In this document: one piece after another, positions 18,652 to 27,874 of the stretch
Position numbering within the stretch: position 1 is the stretch's first letter
Layout of the letters: every line of letters starts with the position of its first letter
Source: Ureibacillus chungkukjangi
Lineage (GTDB): Bacteria; Bacillota; Bacilli; Bacillales_A; Planococcaceae
NCBI RefSeq assembly: GCF_003217295.1
Contig: NZ_QJTJ01000004.1
Coordinates: 124,001-188,000, forward strand
Length of the DNA stretch: 64,000 bases
Direction of reading: 5' to 3'
Notes under the pieces: generated by a model
Seen by the model: only the letters and a program-made list of their open reading frames with translations
Told to the model about the DNA's origin: nothing
The model's database searches: none
Position numbers and translations under genes: made by a program

Positions 18652-19731
18652 ATGCTTTACGTGTCTTTAATCGTGGCATTTGTTGGTGCCATTTTAATCA
18701 CTCCACTTGTCAAACGATTAGCATTCCGAATAGGTGCGGTAGATGCACCAAACTATCGAAAAGTACATTCGCGTATTATGCCTCGATTGGGTGGTTTAGC
18801 TATATTTATTTCGTTTTTAATTGGACTAGTTATATTAAGACCTGTTCCGACCGCTCCATTGGTTCAATCAGGCGAAAACCCATTTATCATACCGTTAGCA
18901 ATGGTGTTAGCTGCAACAGTTATTGTCATTACGGGTGTTTTAGATGACATGTATGAAATTTCAGCGAAAGCAAAAATGATCGGTCAGTTAGTTGCAGCTT
19001 GTATCATCGTCTTCTTTGGCGGGATTCAAATCGAGTTCATTAACCTGCCATTTGGTGGAGAGCTAGAGTTTGGATTTTTAAGTATTCCATTTACAATTTT
19101 ATGGATTGTTGGGATTACAAACGCCATTAACCTAATAGATGGACTTGATGGACTAGCAGCCGGTGTTTCAACAATCGCTTTAATAACATTAGCTTGTATG
19201 GCCTTAATAATGGGCAATATGTTCGTAGTTGCTACTGCAGCAATTTTAGCTTGCAGTACAATCGGATTTTTATTTTACAATTTCCACCCAGCGAAAATCT
19301 TTATGGGTGATACTGGAGCTTTATTCTTAGGATTTATGATTGCTGTTCTGTCCCTGCTAGGCTTTAAAGGGGTAACAATCTTTTCGTTTATTATCCCTGT
19401 TATTATGCTTGGCGTTCCAATTTCTGATACATTCTTTGCAATTGTTCGCCGTATCCGTAATGGACAAAAGTGGTCAGATCCAGACAAATCACATTTACAT
19501 CACAGACTAATTGATGTTGGTTTCTCGCATCGTCAAGCTGTATTGATCATTTATGGAATTGCAGCAATGTTCGGTTTAGCAGCAATCATCTTCTCGATGG
19601 CAAAGCTTTGGGGTGCAATATTACTGATTACAGTAATCCTTGTGGCAATTGAATTGTTCGTTGAAGTGATTGGACTTGCAGGAAAGAACTATCGACCGTT
19701 GATTAACCTGGCAAGAATATTTAATAAGTAG
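18652..19731 (+). CDS. tagO: Undecaprenyl-phosphate GlcNAc-1-phosphate transferase TagO
   Basis: A 359-residue membrane protein with about 11 hydrophobic helices. It carries the PNPT-family signatures: DAPNYRKVHSRIMPRLGGLA near the N-terminus, GVLDDMYEIS with the Asp pair, NLIDGLDGLAAG, FMGDTGALFLGF, and HLHHRLID near the C-terminus. TagO moves GlcNAc-1-phosphate from UDP-GlcNAc onto undecaprenyl phosphate, the first step of teichoic acid or secondary wall polymer synthesis. The start at 18652 follows GAGGAGGAGAGAC; the upstream ATG-like codon at 18607 would add a non-family extension. Neighbouring LCP and degS genes match B. subtilis order. Confidence 0.93.
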   Translation: MLYVSLIVAFVGAILITPLVKRLAFRIGAVDAPNYRKVHSRIMPRLGGLAIFISFLIGLVILRPVPTAPLVQSGENPFIIPLAMVLAATVIVITGVLDDMYEISAKAKMIGQLVAACIIVFFGGIQIEFINLPFGGELEFGFLSIPFTILWIVGITNAINLIDGLDGLAAGVSTIALITLACMALIMGNMFVVATAAILACSTIGFLFYNFHPAKIFMGDTGALFLGFMIAVLSLLGFKGVTIFSFIIPVIMLGVPISDTFFAIVRRIRNGQKWSDPDKSHLHHRLIDVGFSHRQAVLIIYGIAAMFGLAAIIFSMAKLWGAILLITVILVAIELFVEVIGLAGKNYRPLINLARIFNK

Positions 19732-19741
19732 AAAATACATG

Positions 19742-19792
19742 AGCTATTACTTCCGTTCTTATTTGAACGAGATGAAGTAATAGCTTTTTTTA
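19742..19792 (+). terminator. Rho-independent terminator of tagO
   Basis: A 12-bp stem (AGCTATTACTTC and complement) followed by seven T residues. Confidence 0.88.
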
Positions 19793-19889
19793 TGTCGAAA
19801 TAGAAGCATGCTGATTAATATTTTTATTATGTGGGTATAAATTTGTAGTGGCTAATGGAGATTTTATAGGGCAGAAGCTTTTAAAGACA

Positions 19890-19927
19890 AAAAGAAACCC
19901 ATGAAGGAATGGAATTTCCATCATGGG
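19890..19927 (-). terminator. Terminator of the LCP gene
   Basis: The hairpin CCCATGATGG/CCTTCATGGG on the minus strand is followed by TTTCTTTTTG, directly 3' of the LCP gene. Confidence 0.75.
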
Positions 19928-19942
19928 CATCGTGTAGTAGAA

Positions 19943-21007
19943 TTATCGAGTTGATATATCTTCGGAATCAGTTGTGCTTTCAGATGCTTTTTCGTTCGAC
20001 TCTTCAGTACCTGAAATATTCGATGTGTCGGGAATTAACTCTAAATGGCTTTTAAGGATATGCTCTGTTTCCTCTAAGGATTCTTCATCCAACATGTAAT
20101 AGTAAATTCCTGTCGACATATCGTCGGCCCCATCTAATGTTAAGGAATCAATCTGTGGAATACCTTGTGTTAAATAACTAAAGAATGACTTCATTTCATC
20201 GAAGGTCATATCTGTTTTCATGTTATCGCCAATGGCTTCGATTACATCGCCGTATTTGGTAATAGAAGTTACGTTTGTTGCTTTTTTGGCGATCGCCTTA
20301 ATGATGTCCTGTTGGCGTTTTCCACGCATGATGTCACTATCTACATAACGAGTACGGGCTAATGATAATGCTTCACGACCATTTAGCTCTTGCAGGCCTG
20401 GCTCTAAATAAACTGTTTTTTGGTCATTTTCATCTTTTTCATAAAAGGCATAAGGAAGATCGACATCTACTTCGATTCCGCCAAAGGCATCTACAACCTC
20501 GATGAATGCATTAAAGTTCATACGTACATAATAATCTACAGGAATATCAAATAATTCCTCAACTGTTTCAATTGTAGCAAGTGTACCACCAGCTGCATGA
20601 GCATGGGTAATTTTGTCTTCTCTATCCTTATAAGGGATATATACATAAGAATCACGAGGAATACTTACTAATTTAACCGTTTTGGCTTTGTTATTTAATG
20701 TAGCTAACACCAATGCATCCGAGCGAGAGTGGTCTGAACCTTGACCTCTTTGCTCACTATCATCTACACCGATAAAAAGAATCGATACATTGTCTTCTAC
20801 AGGCTCAACCTTTGCCTGTCGTTTTTCTGAAATTTCGCGATCCACTTTTTCAAAGGACTGATTTGCAGCAGTTTCTGCTTTCTTTGTTATATAGACTCCG
20901 TATGCGGTTACGCATAATAAAACCGATGCCGACAATAATAAAAGTACTTTAAGTACAAGAGATACTCTTGACTTCTTTGTAGGAACATTCCGTTCTGATC
21001 TTTTCAT
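19943..21007 (-). CDS. tagV: LytR-CpsA-Psr family glycopolymer ligase (TagV-like)
   Basis: A 354-residue membrane-anchored protein: a basic N-terminus, one transmembrane helix (about 18-40), a linker, the LCP domain (about 70-310) and a Ser/Glu-rich tail. LCP motifs include DHSRSDALVLATLN, VSIPRDSYVYIP, KITHAHAAGG and RGKRQQDII, whose Arg and Asp residues bind the lipid pyrophosphate. LCP enzymes transfer undecaprenyl-linked teichoic acid or wall polysaccharide onto peptidoglycan outside the membrane. Its place between tagO and yvyE-degS matches B. subtilis tagV (yvhJ), on which the symbol is based; family certainty is higher than certainty about the paralogue. Confidence 0.88.
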   Translation of the reverse strand: MKRSERNVPTKKSRVSLVLKVLLLLSASVLLCVTAYGVYITKKAETAANQSFEKVDREISEKRQAKVEPVEDNVSILFIGVDDSEQRGQGSDHSRSDALVLATLNNKAKTVKLVSIPRDSYVYIPYKDREDKITHAHAAGGTLATIETVEELFDIPVDYYVRMNFNAFIEVVDAFGGIEVDVDLPYAFYEKDENDQKTVYLEPGLQELNGREALSLARTRYVDSDIMRGKRQQDIIKAIAKKATNVTSITKYGDVIEAIGDNMKTDMTFDEMKSFFSYLTQGIPQIDSLTLDGADDMSTGIYYYMLDEESLEETEHILKSHLELIPDTSNISGTEESNEKASESTTDSEDISTR

Positions 21008-21161
21008 CTAAACTCTCCTCATATGTAGGAATTCATTTTATCGTAAATTGTTGTGCATCATTTCATTTGATTTTTTTTAGTATGTCAATCGCGAAAGTTA
21101 AATATCTATGGTAAAACTTTCGTTATATAGAAGCGTATCGACAACTAAACCAATACGATTA

Positions 21162-21190
21162 ATTATACTATGATGTCGAATTACAGTAAA
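21162..21190 (-). promoter_or_regulatory. Sigma-A-type promoter of the LCP gene
   Basis: On the minus strand TTTACT (21190-21185), a 17-bp spacer and TATAAT (21167-21162) precede the LCP gene by about 155 bases. The 21008-21333 spacer otherwise holds only AT-rich leader DNA and the hairpin after yvyE. Confidence 0.6.
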
Positions 21191-21292
21191 ATAGATTTTA
21201 TTTTCATTATTAAATGCTTAGGTAGATTATAAGATTAATAGTATAAAATATGTATGTAATTGTCCTAATTATTCGCAAGGGGGGAAGTGGCT

Positions 21293-21322
21293 AAGGATTT
21301 TCTAAATTGTAGAAAACCCTTT
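21293..21322 (-). terminator. Hairpin 3' of yvyE
   Basis: The stem AAAGGGTTTTCT with its partner AGAAAATCCTT is seen on the minus strand after yvyE. The following T tract is poor, so termination may be weak. Confidence 0.45.
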
Positions 21323-21333
21323 GCAGCTAGAGG

Positions 21334-21966
21334 TTAAATCACGAATTCAACAAATTTCTTATCAATGCAAGTAATAGTGGACTGACCGTTTGTAAGCTCC
21401 GTAATCCAGTTCGTGAAGTTTTCCTCATCATCCTTTAATACATCGACAAGTACCTCGACATTTTCTGCATATTGGATTTCATTCAATGTATATTGCGAGC
21501 TGCGTATTTCGTTTTCAACTTTCCCTAACCATGTATAATCTATCGAGATTTTCATTACGTGATGCAATTTACGTTCTACTACCTGTGCAGCATCAATTCC
21601 TTCAGTTGTTGCTTTGCCGTATGCACGGATTAAACCGCCGCCACCAAGCTTGATGCCACCGAAATATCGGGTTACCACCACAACAGTATCCTTTAACCCT
21701 TGTTTTTTTAACACTTCTAGCATAGGGACGCCTGCAGTGCCGCTAGGTTCCCCATCGTCATTGGCTTTTTGGATTTGGTCATGCTCCCCAATCATGTAGC
21801 AGGAGCAATTATGAGTTGCGCCAGAATTTAGTTTTTTAATGCTTTCGATAAACGCAATAGCCTCCTCTTCTGTTTCTGCTCTATTTACATAAGCAATAAA
21901 TCGAGATTTTGAAATAACAATTTCTCGCTCTCCCATGCCTTTTACAGTTTTATAGTCATTTCGCAT
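21334..21966 (-). CDS. yvyE: YigZ/IMPACT family protein YvyE
   Basis: A 210-residue protein of the YigZ/IMPACT (UPF0029) family. The N-terminal domain (about 15-130) contains SKSRFIAYVNRAETEEEA, ATHNCSCYMIG, KANDDGEPSGTAGVPMLEVL and TRYFGGIKLGGGGLIRAYG, all typical. The C-terminal half is a smaller ferredoxin-like domain. The biochemical role is not settled; eukaryotic IMPACT acts on translation control. Position between the LCP gene and degS-degU is the same as in B. subtilis. A GGAG ribosome site precedes the ATG. Confidence 0.92.
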   Translation of the reverse strand: MRNDYKTVKGMGEREIVISKSRFIAYVNRAETEEEAIAFIESIKKLNSGATHNCSCYMIGEHDQIQKANDDGEPSGTAGVPMLEVLKKQGLKDTVVVVTRYFGGIKLGGGGLIRAYGKATTEGIDAAQVVERKLHHVMKISIDYTWLGKVENEIRSSQYTLNEIQYAENVEVLVDVLKDDEENFTNWITELTNGQSTITCIDKKFVEFVI

Positions 21967-22328
21967 TATTCTATCTCCTTTTTATTACAAAAATTGAAAG
22001 TTTCTATAGTAAGATATTTACTTAAAATTTAATTTTAAAATGTTATAATAATAATTAACAATTACAGTTCCTGGTTTTTCTTATTAACTACTCAATATTT
22101 CTTATCGCATTTCAAATCCACTAATGGGCAAGAAGTCATTCTTTTTTTTATAATTTCTATTATTATAATAGAGAAATTTAAAAAATAAGAGTAAATTATA
22201 GTAGTCGAGTGATTTGAAATAAAAGTGTAACACGTTTATCACACTTCTGAAATCTCATCGAAACATCGTTTTATAGAAAAAATTGTTATAATAGGAGCAC
22301 CAATAAGGATTGGGGTTAGGGTAAAGGT
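21967..22328. other. Divergent yvyE-degS intergenic region
   Basis: About 360 very AT-rich bases. An imperfect palindrome (AATTTCTATTAT with ATAATAGAGAAATT) spans 22152-22178, and TATAAT at 22287-22292 is a possible degS -10 without a convincing -35. No gene or RNA was recognised. Confidence 0.5.
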
Positions 22329-23498
22329 ATGTTTTCAAACGAAAAAGTTGATATTGGCTCACTTGATGTGATTTTTAATCGTATGATTGAAACTATAACG
22401 AATTCAAAAAGTGAAATATTCATTATTAGTGAACAAAGTCGTAGCAGCTTTGAAGAGCTAAAGGAAGAGTTAGAATACATCAAGGAAAAAATCAAACTAA
22501 TCATAGATGAAAGTGATGATTTAGAGAAAAGAACCAAACTCGCCAAGTTACGTCTAGTAGAGGTGAGTAAGTATTTCAACCAATACACTGAAGAACAGGT
22601 TCGTGAGGCATACGAAACAGCAAATGATCTACAAATTCGTTTATCACTGACACGTTCTGAGGAAAAAAGACTTCGTGAAAAAAGAGATGATTTAGAGCGC
22701 CGTTTAAGAACATTATACGATACAATAGAACGTGCTGAACATATTGTTGACCAAGTTAACGTGGTTTTAAATTATTTAACGACAGATCTTAAAAATGTAA
22801 GTCTTGCCTTAGAAAATGCGAAAATCAAGCAAGATTTTGGCATTAAAATTATTGCAGCACAAGAAAAGGAAAGAAAACGCTTGTCCCGTGAAATTCACGA
22901 TGGACCTGCTCAAATGATGGCAAATGTTCTCATGCGTTCCGATTTAATAGAAAGAACGTATCGAGAAAAAGGCATGGAGCCAGCTATGAAGGAAATTACA
23001 GAGCTGAAAAAGACTGTAAGAAATGCCTTGTCAGAGGTGCGTCGTATTATTTACGATTTGCGTCCGATGGCATTAGATGATTTAGGAATCGTTCCAACCT
23101 TAAAAAAATATCTCTCTACAATCATGGAGTATAACCCAGGAATTCAGGTACATTTCCAAACATTTAGCGATGAAAAAAGGCTTCCGTCTGATTATGAGGT
23201 GTCTATTTTCCGTTTAGTTCAAGAAAGTGTAAATAATTCCATAAAACATGGTAAATCTCCTGATATTTGGGTAAAGATAGAGTGGCTAAGCAAGCAAATT
23301 AGCATTTTAGTCAAGGATAATGGAATTGGGTTTGATAAACAAATTGCTAGAGAACAGTCCTTTGGTATTATCGGCATGAAAGAAAGAGTCGATTTACTAA
23401 AAGGAACGATGGAAATTCAAAGTAGTCCAGGGAATGGTACAAGCATTTTATTTAAGGTGCCTTTACCTGAAAATATACTAACTATCGAGAGTAAATAG
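22329..23498 (+). CDS. degS: Sensor histidine kinase DegS
   Basis: A 389-residue cytoplasmic histidine kinase without transmembrane segments. The N-terminal half is a long coiled-coil sensor domain (about 25-175). The HisKA_3 phosphoacceptor region carries the His in [16 protein letters not shown] (about 190), and the ATPase domain has the N box [13 protein letters not shown] and the G boxes KDNGIGFDK and [12 protein letters not shown]. DegS phosphorylates DegU, which lies 26 bases downstream, to control exoenzymes, motility, competence and multicellular behaviour. This start gives the usual DegS length. Confidence 0.95.
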   Translation: MFSNEKVDIGSLDVIFNRMIETITNSKSEIFIISEQSRSSFEELKEELEYIKEKIKLIIDESDDLEKRTKLAKLRLVEVSKYFNQYTEEQVREAYETANDLQIRLSLTRSEEKRLREKRDDLERRLRTLYDTIERAEHIVDQVNVVLNYLTTDLKNVSLALENAKIKQDFGIKIIAAQEKERKRLSREIHDGPAQMMANVLMRSDLIERTYREKGMEPAMKEITELKKTVRNALSEVRRIIYDLRPMALDDLGIVPTLKKYLSTIMEYNPGIQVHFQTFSDEKRLPSDYEVSIFRLVQESVNNSIKHGKSPDIWVKIEWLSKQISILVKDNGIGFDKQIAREQSFGIIGMKERVDLLKGTMEIQSSPGNGTSILFKVPLPENILTIESK

Positions 23499-23524
23499 AG
23501 GCCACTGTAGGGGGAATAGGATTT

Positions 23525-24199
23525 ATGACGAAAATTATTATTATTGATGACCACCAATTATTCCGCGAAGGAGTAAAGCGTATTTTAGATTTTGAAGATA
23601 CATTTGAAGTTGTTGCTGAAGGTGACGATGGCGGGGATGTAGTAAACCTATACCGCAACACTTTACCAGATGTTGTTCTAATGGATATTAATATGCCGGC
23701 TAAAAATGGTGTAGAAGCAACTTCTGAGTTAATAGCAGAATTCCCGGATGCGAAGGTTATCATGCTTTCAATTCATGATGATGAGTCATACGTAACGCAT
23801 GCTCTAAGATCTGGTGCTCTAGGCTACATGCTAAAAGAAATGGATGCAGACGAAATCGTTGAAGCGATTAAAGTCGTAGCAAACGGCGGATCTTATTTAC
23901 ATCCAAAGGTAACAAAAAACCTAGTTGCGGAATTCCGCCGCTTAAGTGAGCACGAAAACAAGGGCAATTTCCACCAAACAGAAATTCGCCGTCCATTCCA
24001 CTTACTTACAAAGCGTGAGTGCGAGGTTCTTCAATTATTAACAGATGGACAATCTAACCGTACAATCGGTGAAACATTATTCATCTCAGAAAAAACAGTC
24101 AAAAACCACGTATCAAGTATTTTACAAAAAATGAACGTAAACGACCGTACACAAGCAGTAGTAACTGCCATCAAAAACGGTTGGGTTGAAGTTCGATAA
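23525..24199 (+). CDS. degU: Response regulator DegU
   Basis: A 224-residue NarL/FixJ-type regulator. The receiver domain (1-120) shows the acidic pair in IIIDDHQLF, the phosphoacceptor Asp in [13 protein letters not shown] (about 56) and the conserved Lys in LGYMLKEMD. The C-terminal LuxR-type helix-turn-helix (about 158-220) has [16 protein letters not shown] and [16 protein letters not shown]. DegU is phosphorylated by DegS; a competence operon and the flagellar cluster, both under DegU influence in B. subtilis, follow downstream. The operon ends at a strong terminator. Confidence 0.96.
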   Translation: MTKIIIIDDHQLFREGVKRILDFEDTFEVVAEGDDGGDVVNLYRNTLPDVVLMDINMPAKNGVEATSELIAEFPDAKVIMLSIHDDESYVTHALRSGALGYMLKEMDADEIVEAIKVVANGGSYLHPKVTKNLVAEFRRLSEHENKGNFHQTEIRRPFHLLTKRECEVLQLLTDGQSNRTIGETLFISEKTVKNHVSSILQKMNVNDRTQAVVTAIKNGWVEVR

Positions 24200-24208
24200 A
24201 ATAAGAGA

Positions 24209-24248
24209 AATCCTAATTGACGATAATTTCGTTGATTAGGATTTTTTT
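24209..24248 (+). terminator. Rho-independent terminator of degSU
   Basis: The stem AATCCTAAT/ATTAGGATT is followed by seven T residues. The rest of the spacer to 24504 has a TTGACA at 24462-24467 with no matching -10 and nothing else recognised. Confidence 0.88.
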
Positions 24249-24504
24249 AGTTTTAGGAATGTCAGAAGTATACGTGCGTTATGTTTCTCTAAGTAAGGGT
24301 ATGGTTATAATAGGAAAAAACAGAAGACTAAAATAGCTGAGGGGTCGCGTGTGAACGAAGCAGGAAACTAATTGATTGTGAACGGCGTCATACAATCGGT
24401 AAAGTAATAAATAATAAAATATAATTACATTTTCGTGAAAATTTTACGAAATTAGCCATAGTTTGACAACCATGCTACAATATTTACGCGGGAGGTATTA
24501 AGTT

Positions 24505-25044
24505 ATGAAAAAATGGTTAATGCTGGCAATGGCGCTATTTTGCCTAACTGCTTGTAACAATACAGATGATGATAGTAAGAATACTGAAGACCTTATGGCA
24601 GCCACTGAGGAAAGTGAAACTGAGGTTGGCTTTGAGGTTTTAGGTGATGAAATAGAAGAGGCGACTAATATCCCACAGGAAGAGCAAGATGCAATCCTTG
24701 CTGCCTTTGATGAATACATTGCATCATTCAATGCAAAAGACATCGATCGCTATGTGGAAACCCTCTCAAAAAATCCAAAGGGCTTTGAATTTGAGGATGA
24801 TGTAAATACAGCTAAGCAAGTATTTGCAGAGTACAATGTCAAAAGAACACCTGCAGACACAACGATTGTAAAGTATAGCGAAGACGAAGCTCAGGTCTAC
24901 GCCAATATGACAATCGAAATGACTGAAATCGAAACAAATGCGGAGCTAGCAAGCAGTGGACGCCAAGTAACAGTCTTTGTTAAAGAAGAGGGCACTTGGA
25001 AGGTAACAAGCGTTTACTATATCGGAAGCGAATCCGCTCAATAA
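24505..25044 (+). CDS. Lipoprotein of unknown function with NTF2-like domain
   Basis: A 179-residue exported lipoprotein. The signal peptide ends in a lipobox (LTAC, Cys at about 17), then a very acidic Ser/Glu/Asp linker (18-65). Residues about 70-175 (DAILAAFDEYIASFNAKDIDRYVETL ... GTWKVTSVYYI) look like the SnoaL/NTF2-like fold often seen in small lipoproteins, which may bind a ligand or partner. It has a GGGAGG ribosome site and stands alone. It interrupts the degU-degV order seen in B. subtilis, so it is a lineage-specific addition. No specific function can be assigned. Confidence 0.75.
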   Translation: MKKWLMLAMALFCLTACNNTDDDSKNTEDLMAATEESETEVGFEVLGDEIEEATNIPQEEQDAILAAFDEYIASFNAKDIDRYVETLSKNPKGFEFEDDVNTAKQVFAEYNVKRTPADTTIVKYSEDEAQVYANMTIEMTEIETNAELASSGRQVTVFVKEEGTWKVTSVYYIGSESAQ

Positions 25045-25278
25045 TAAAATCTATAGTATTTTGGAAATGTAGGATTTTGTCTTACGAAAGTTTCCTAAAA
25101 GCTGAAGTGTTTCGTGTACAATTAACTTAATGTATGCGAAGCGCTTTTTTGTTTTAATTAGGTTTTTCAGTGGGAAAATCAATGCGCCAAATATTTATTT
25201 TCAGGCATTTGTAAGGTAAGACATTCACAGACAGCAGGAATTACGGTAAAATATGGTCAATAGGAGAGTGGGATATTC

Positions 25279-26124
25279 ATGAGTATTGCAGTCGTTACAG
25301 ACAGTACAGCATATTTAAGCGTAGAGGAAAGAGAACGCTACAACATTCGAATGATTCCTCTTAGTGTTAACTTAGAAGATGGTAGCTATGAAGAAGAAGT
25401 CGAAATCACTTCTTCCGAGTTTTATGATAAAGTTCGTACAACAAAGACATTCCCAAAAACAACGCAGCCACCAGTAGGGAAATTTGTTGAGTTATTTGAA
25501 GAGCTTGCAAAGGACTACGATGAGGTCATCTGTATTCATCTCTCAAGTGGAATCAGCGGTACATATCAAGGGGCTATCCAGGCTGGTCAAATGGTAGAGG
25601 GCATAAAGGTACATGCCTTTGATAGCGAAATTTCATGCTCGCCACAGGGTTATTTTGTGTTGAAAGCAGCTGAAATGGCGGCACAGAATGCAACAAGCGA
25701 TCAAATCCTGAGCACCCTAGAGGAAATGAAGCGCCTAATGCACGCTTATTTCATCGTAGACGATCTAGCACATCTACAACGCGGAGGCAGGTTATCGGCA
25801 GCCGCGGCTCTAGTAGGCGGTCTACTACAAGTAAAACCAGTCCTGTGCTTCGAAGAAAAAGTAATCGTACCCTTCGAGAAAATCCGTACGAAGAAAAAAG
25901 CACTGCGCCGTGTAGAAGACCTGTTGGCCGAGGATGCCATGAAGGGCGACAAATACATCGCCACAGTCATCCACGCCAATTGCGAAGAAGACGGACGCGA
26001 ATGGATGAACCAGCTAGCCGCGAACTATCCAAACGTAGAATTCAACCTAAGCTACTTTGGTCCGGTTATTGGCACACACCTTGGTGAAGGCTCGTTAGGA
26101 CTTGGTTGGGTGAAGAAGATTTAG
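25279..26124 (+). CDS. DegV family fatty-acid-binding protein
   Basis: A 281-residue two-domain protein. Family stretches include VVTDSTAYLS at the N-terminus, FPKTTQPPVGKFVELF, CIHLSSGISGTYQGA (the Ser-containing lipid-binding loop), DLAHLQRGGRLS and GPVIGTHLGEGSLGLGW at the end. DegV/FakB proteins hold a fatty acid for phosphorylation by FakA, feeding exogenous fatty acids into phospholipid synthesis; no fakA is visible here. It sits between degU and comFA as in B. subtilis (yviA) and ends at its own terminator. Confidence 0.92.
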   Translation: MSIAVVTDSTAYLSVEERERYNIRMIPLSVNLEDGSYEEEVEITSSEFYDKVRTTKTFPKTTQPPVGKFVELFEELAKDYDEVICIHLSSGISGTYQGAIQAGQMVEGIKVHAFDSEISCSPQGYFVLKAAEMAAQNATSDQILSTLEEMKRLMHAYFIVDDLAHLQRGGRLSAAAALVGGLLQVKPVLCFEEKVIVPFEKIRTKKKALRRVEDLLAEDAMKGDKYIATVIHANCEEDGREWMNQLAANYPNVEFNLSYFGPVIGTHLGEGSLGLGWVKKI

Positions 26125-26141
26125 AAAATGTTAAGAGTATG

Positions 26142-26177
26142 AACAGCCTCTGCGAAATTTGTGGGGGCTGTTTTTTT
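26142..26177 (+). terminator. Rho-independent terminator of the degV gene
   Basis: The stem AACAGCC(TC)/(GG)GGCTGTT with a wide loop is followed by seven T residues. Confidence 0.82.
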
Positions 26178-26201
26178 GTGGTGGTGTGGAGGGCGAGTAC
26201 T

Positions 26202-26409
26202 GGACAGATTTTTTGGTTTACCAGACACTTCGCTCGATTTACCGGACAACTTTTCGAAAATACCGGACACATTTTAAAATTCACCGGACATTTCGCGATT
26301 CCAAAGCTTAAAGCATGTTGCAACTTGCGCCATAGTTTATTGTACAGATTTTATAATTTATTGGACACATTTCTAATTTTATTGGACAAACCTCGATTTT
26401 TATTGGACA
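26202..26409. repeat. 21-bp period repeat (CCGGACA / TTGGACA units)
   Basis: GGACA or a one-base variant starts at 26202, 26223, 26244, 26265 and 26286, then at 26342, 26363, 26384 and 26405, all 21 bp apart within each block. The first block mostly reads TACCGGACA and the second TATTGGACA, with T/A-rich variable parts between. The two blocks are separated by 56 bp of non-repeat DNA. The array occupies the degV-comFA spacer, where the comFA promoter should be. Confidence 0.88.
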
Positions 26410-26440
26410 TTTCATAATTCAAAACAAAAGGAGCCAATCA

Positions 26441-27874
26441 ATGAAACTAAAACTCTCAAAACAAAACAAACCTCAATTCTATCATGGAATCATCATCGAG
26501 CCCGCGATCCCTGACTTCTTCACAGGGCGCATTTGGACACGTACCAACACACCGTTCCCACAAGCAAAAATCGATAACTACATTCTCCACAACTATTTCA
26601 CCACAAAACCCGGTATCACGAAAAAATCAAATACGATCTTCTTCCAACGCCCCCATTACACCTGTAACCGATGCAAAAACGAAAACCAACAGGAATTCAT
26701 CCACTACCAATGCTCGAGATGCGAAAAGGAATGTGTTTATTGTAGACATTGCATCAACATGGGGAGGGTGACGAGCTGCACGGATTTAATCACATGGAAT
26801 GGACCAAAGCCGCTTAATCATAAAAAACATGTACTTGATTGGAGCGGTACCTACACTGAAGCACAAAACGAGGCAGCCAATCAGATTAAAAGCAGTATTA
26901 AACTCAAGCGCAGTCATCTCGCGGTTGCTGTGTGTGGGGCGGGGAAAACGGAGATGCTGTTTCCCGGAGTTCTTCACGCATTAAACAAGGGGCTAAGAGT
27001 ATGTATCGCAACACCTCGAACGGATGTTGTACTTGAGCTTTTCCCTCGTTTCCAAAAGGTTTTTCCAAAAACCACACTGCACGCTTTATACGGGAATTCA
27101 CCAAAACAATCTGGCTTTCCCCAGCTGATTCTTGCCACAACTCACCAGCTTTTTCGATTTGAGAATGCTTTTGACGTCATAATTGTTGATGAGGCAGACG
27201 CATTTCCTTATACCTTTGACGAAGCATTACAAAAAGCCGTTCATAAGGTTAAAAAACAGAATGCTCCGATTACTCTAGTCACAGCCACGCCATCTCCCAA
27301 AATACTTAACAGAACGAAGAAAGAAAACTGGGGCAGCTCCTTCATTCCAAAGCGATATCACAATCACCCTTTGCCAGTTCCCATCTATAAGCCTCTGTGG
27401 TCGTATGATAAAGCCATTCAAAAGGAGAAGATTCCTCGAAAGCTAATCGACTGGACCAAAACAAAGCTATTAAACAATGAACCATTTCTAATATTTTTCC
27501 CAACCATCCACCTAATGGAACTAGCTACCCCGTTATTTCAGCAATTAAACGAAAGCATTTTGAGTGTTCATGCAGAGGATGTAGAGCGGAAGGAGAAGGT
27601 CATCAGGCTTAGAAACGAGGAAATCCCAGGTCTTCTTACTACCACAATTCTTGAAAGGGGAATTACCATCAAAAATGTCCAGGTAGCCGTTGTAGGGGCG
27701 GAATCGAAAATTTTCACCTCCAGTGCACTGATTCAAATTAGCGGTCGTGTCGGTCGAAATGCTAACTATCCAAACGGGGACATTGTATTTTTTCACCATG
27801 GCATTACAGCTGAAATGGATGAAGCACGCAATGAAATACTTCGACTCAATAAAGAAGGGTTTGGTAAAGAATGA
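26441..27874 (+). CDS. comFA: Competence DNA-uptake helicase ComFA
   Basis: A 477-residue SF2 helicase-like ATPase. A four-pair Cys zinc-binding region (about 75-108; YTCNRCKNE, YQCSRCEKECVYCRHC) precedes the helicase core: Walker A VCGAGKTEM (about 165), DEAD-like IIVDEADAFPY (about 250), VTATPSP, and motif VI QISGRVGRNANYPNG. ComFA powers import of single-stranded DNA during transformation, at the inner membrane face with ComEC. The stop overlaps the comFC start (ATGA). comFB, between comFA and comFC in B. subtilis, is absent. Start chosen from the AAAAGGAG ribosome site. Confidence 0.93.
   Translation: MKLKLSKQNKPQFYHGIIIEPAIPDFFTGRIWTRTNTPFPQAKIDNYILHNYFTTKPGITKKSNTIFFQRPHYTCNRCKNENQQEFIHYQCSRCEKECVYCRHCINMGRVTSCTDLITWNGPKPLNHKKHVLDWSGTYTEAQNEAANQIKSSIKLKRSHLAVAVCGAGKTEMLFPGVLHALNKGLRVCIATPRTDVVLELFPRFQKVFPKTTLHALYGNSPKQSGFPQLILATTHQLFRFENAFDVIIVDEADAFPYTFDEALQKAVHKVKKQNAPITLVTATPSPKILNRTKKENWGSSFIPKRYHNHPLPVPIYKPLWSYDKAIQKEKIPRKLIDWTKTKLLNNEPFLIFFPTIHLMELATPLFQQLNESILSVHAEDVERKEKVIRLRNEEIPGLLTTTILERGITIKNVQVAVVGAESKIFTSSALIQISGRVGRNANYPNGDIVFFHHGITAEMDEARNEILRLNKEGFGKE

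Noticed and set aside
18603-18947. 114-residue frame overlapping the start of tagO
   Set aside because: It lies in another frame of tagO, whose family motifs are clear, and lacks its own ribosome site.
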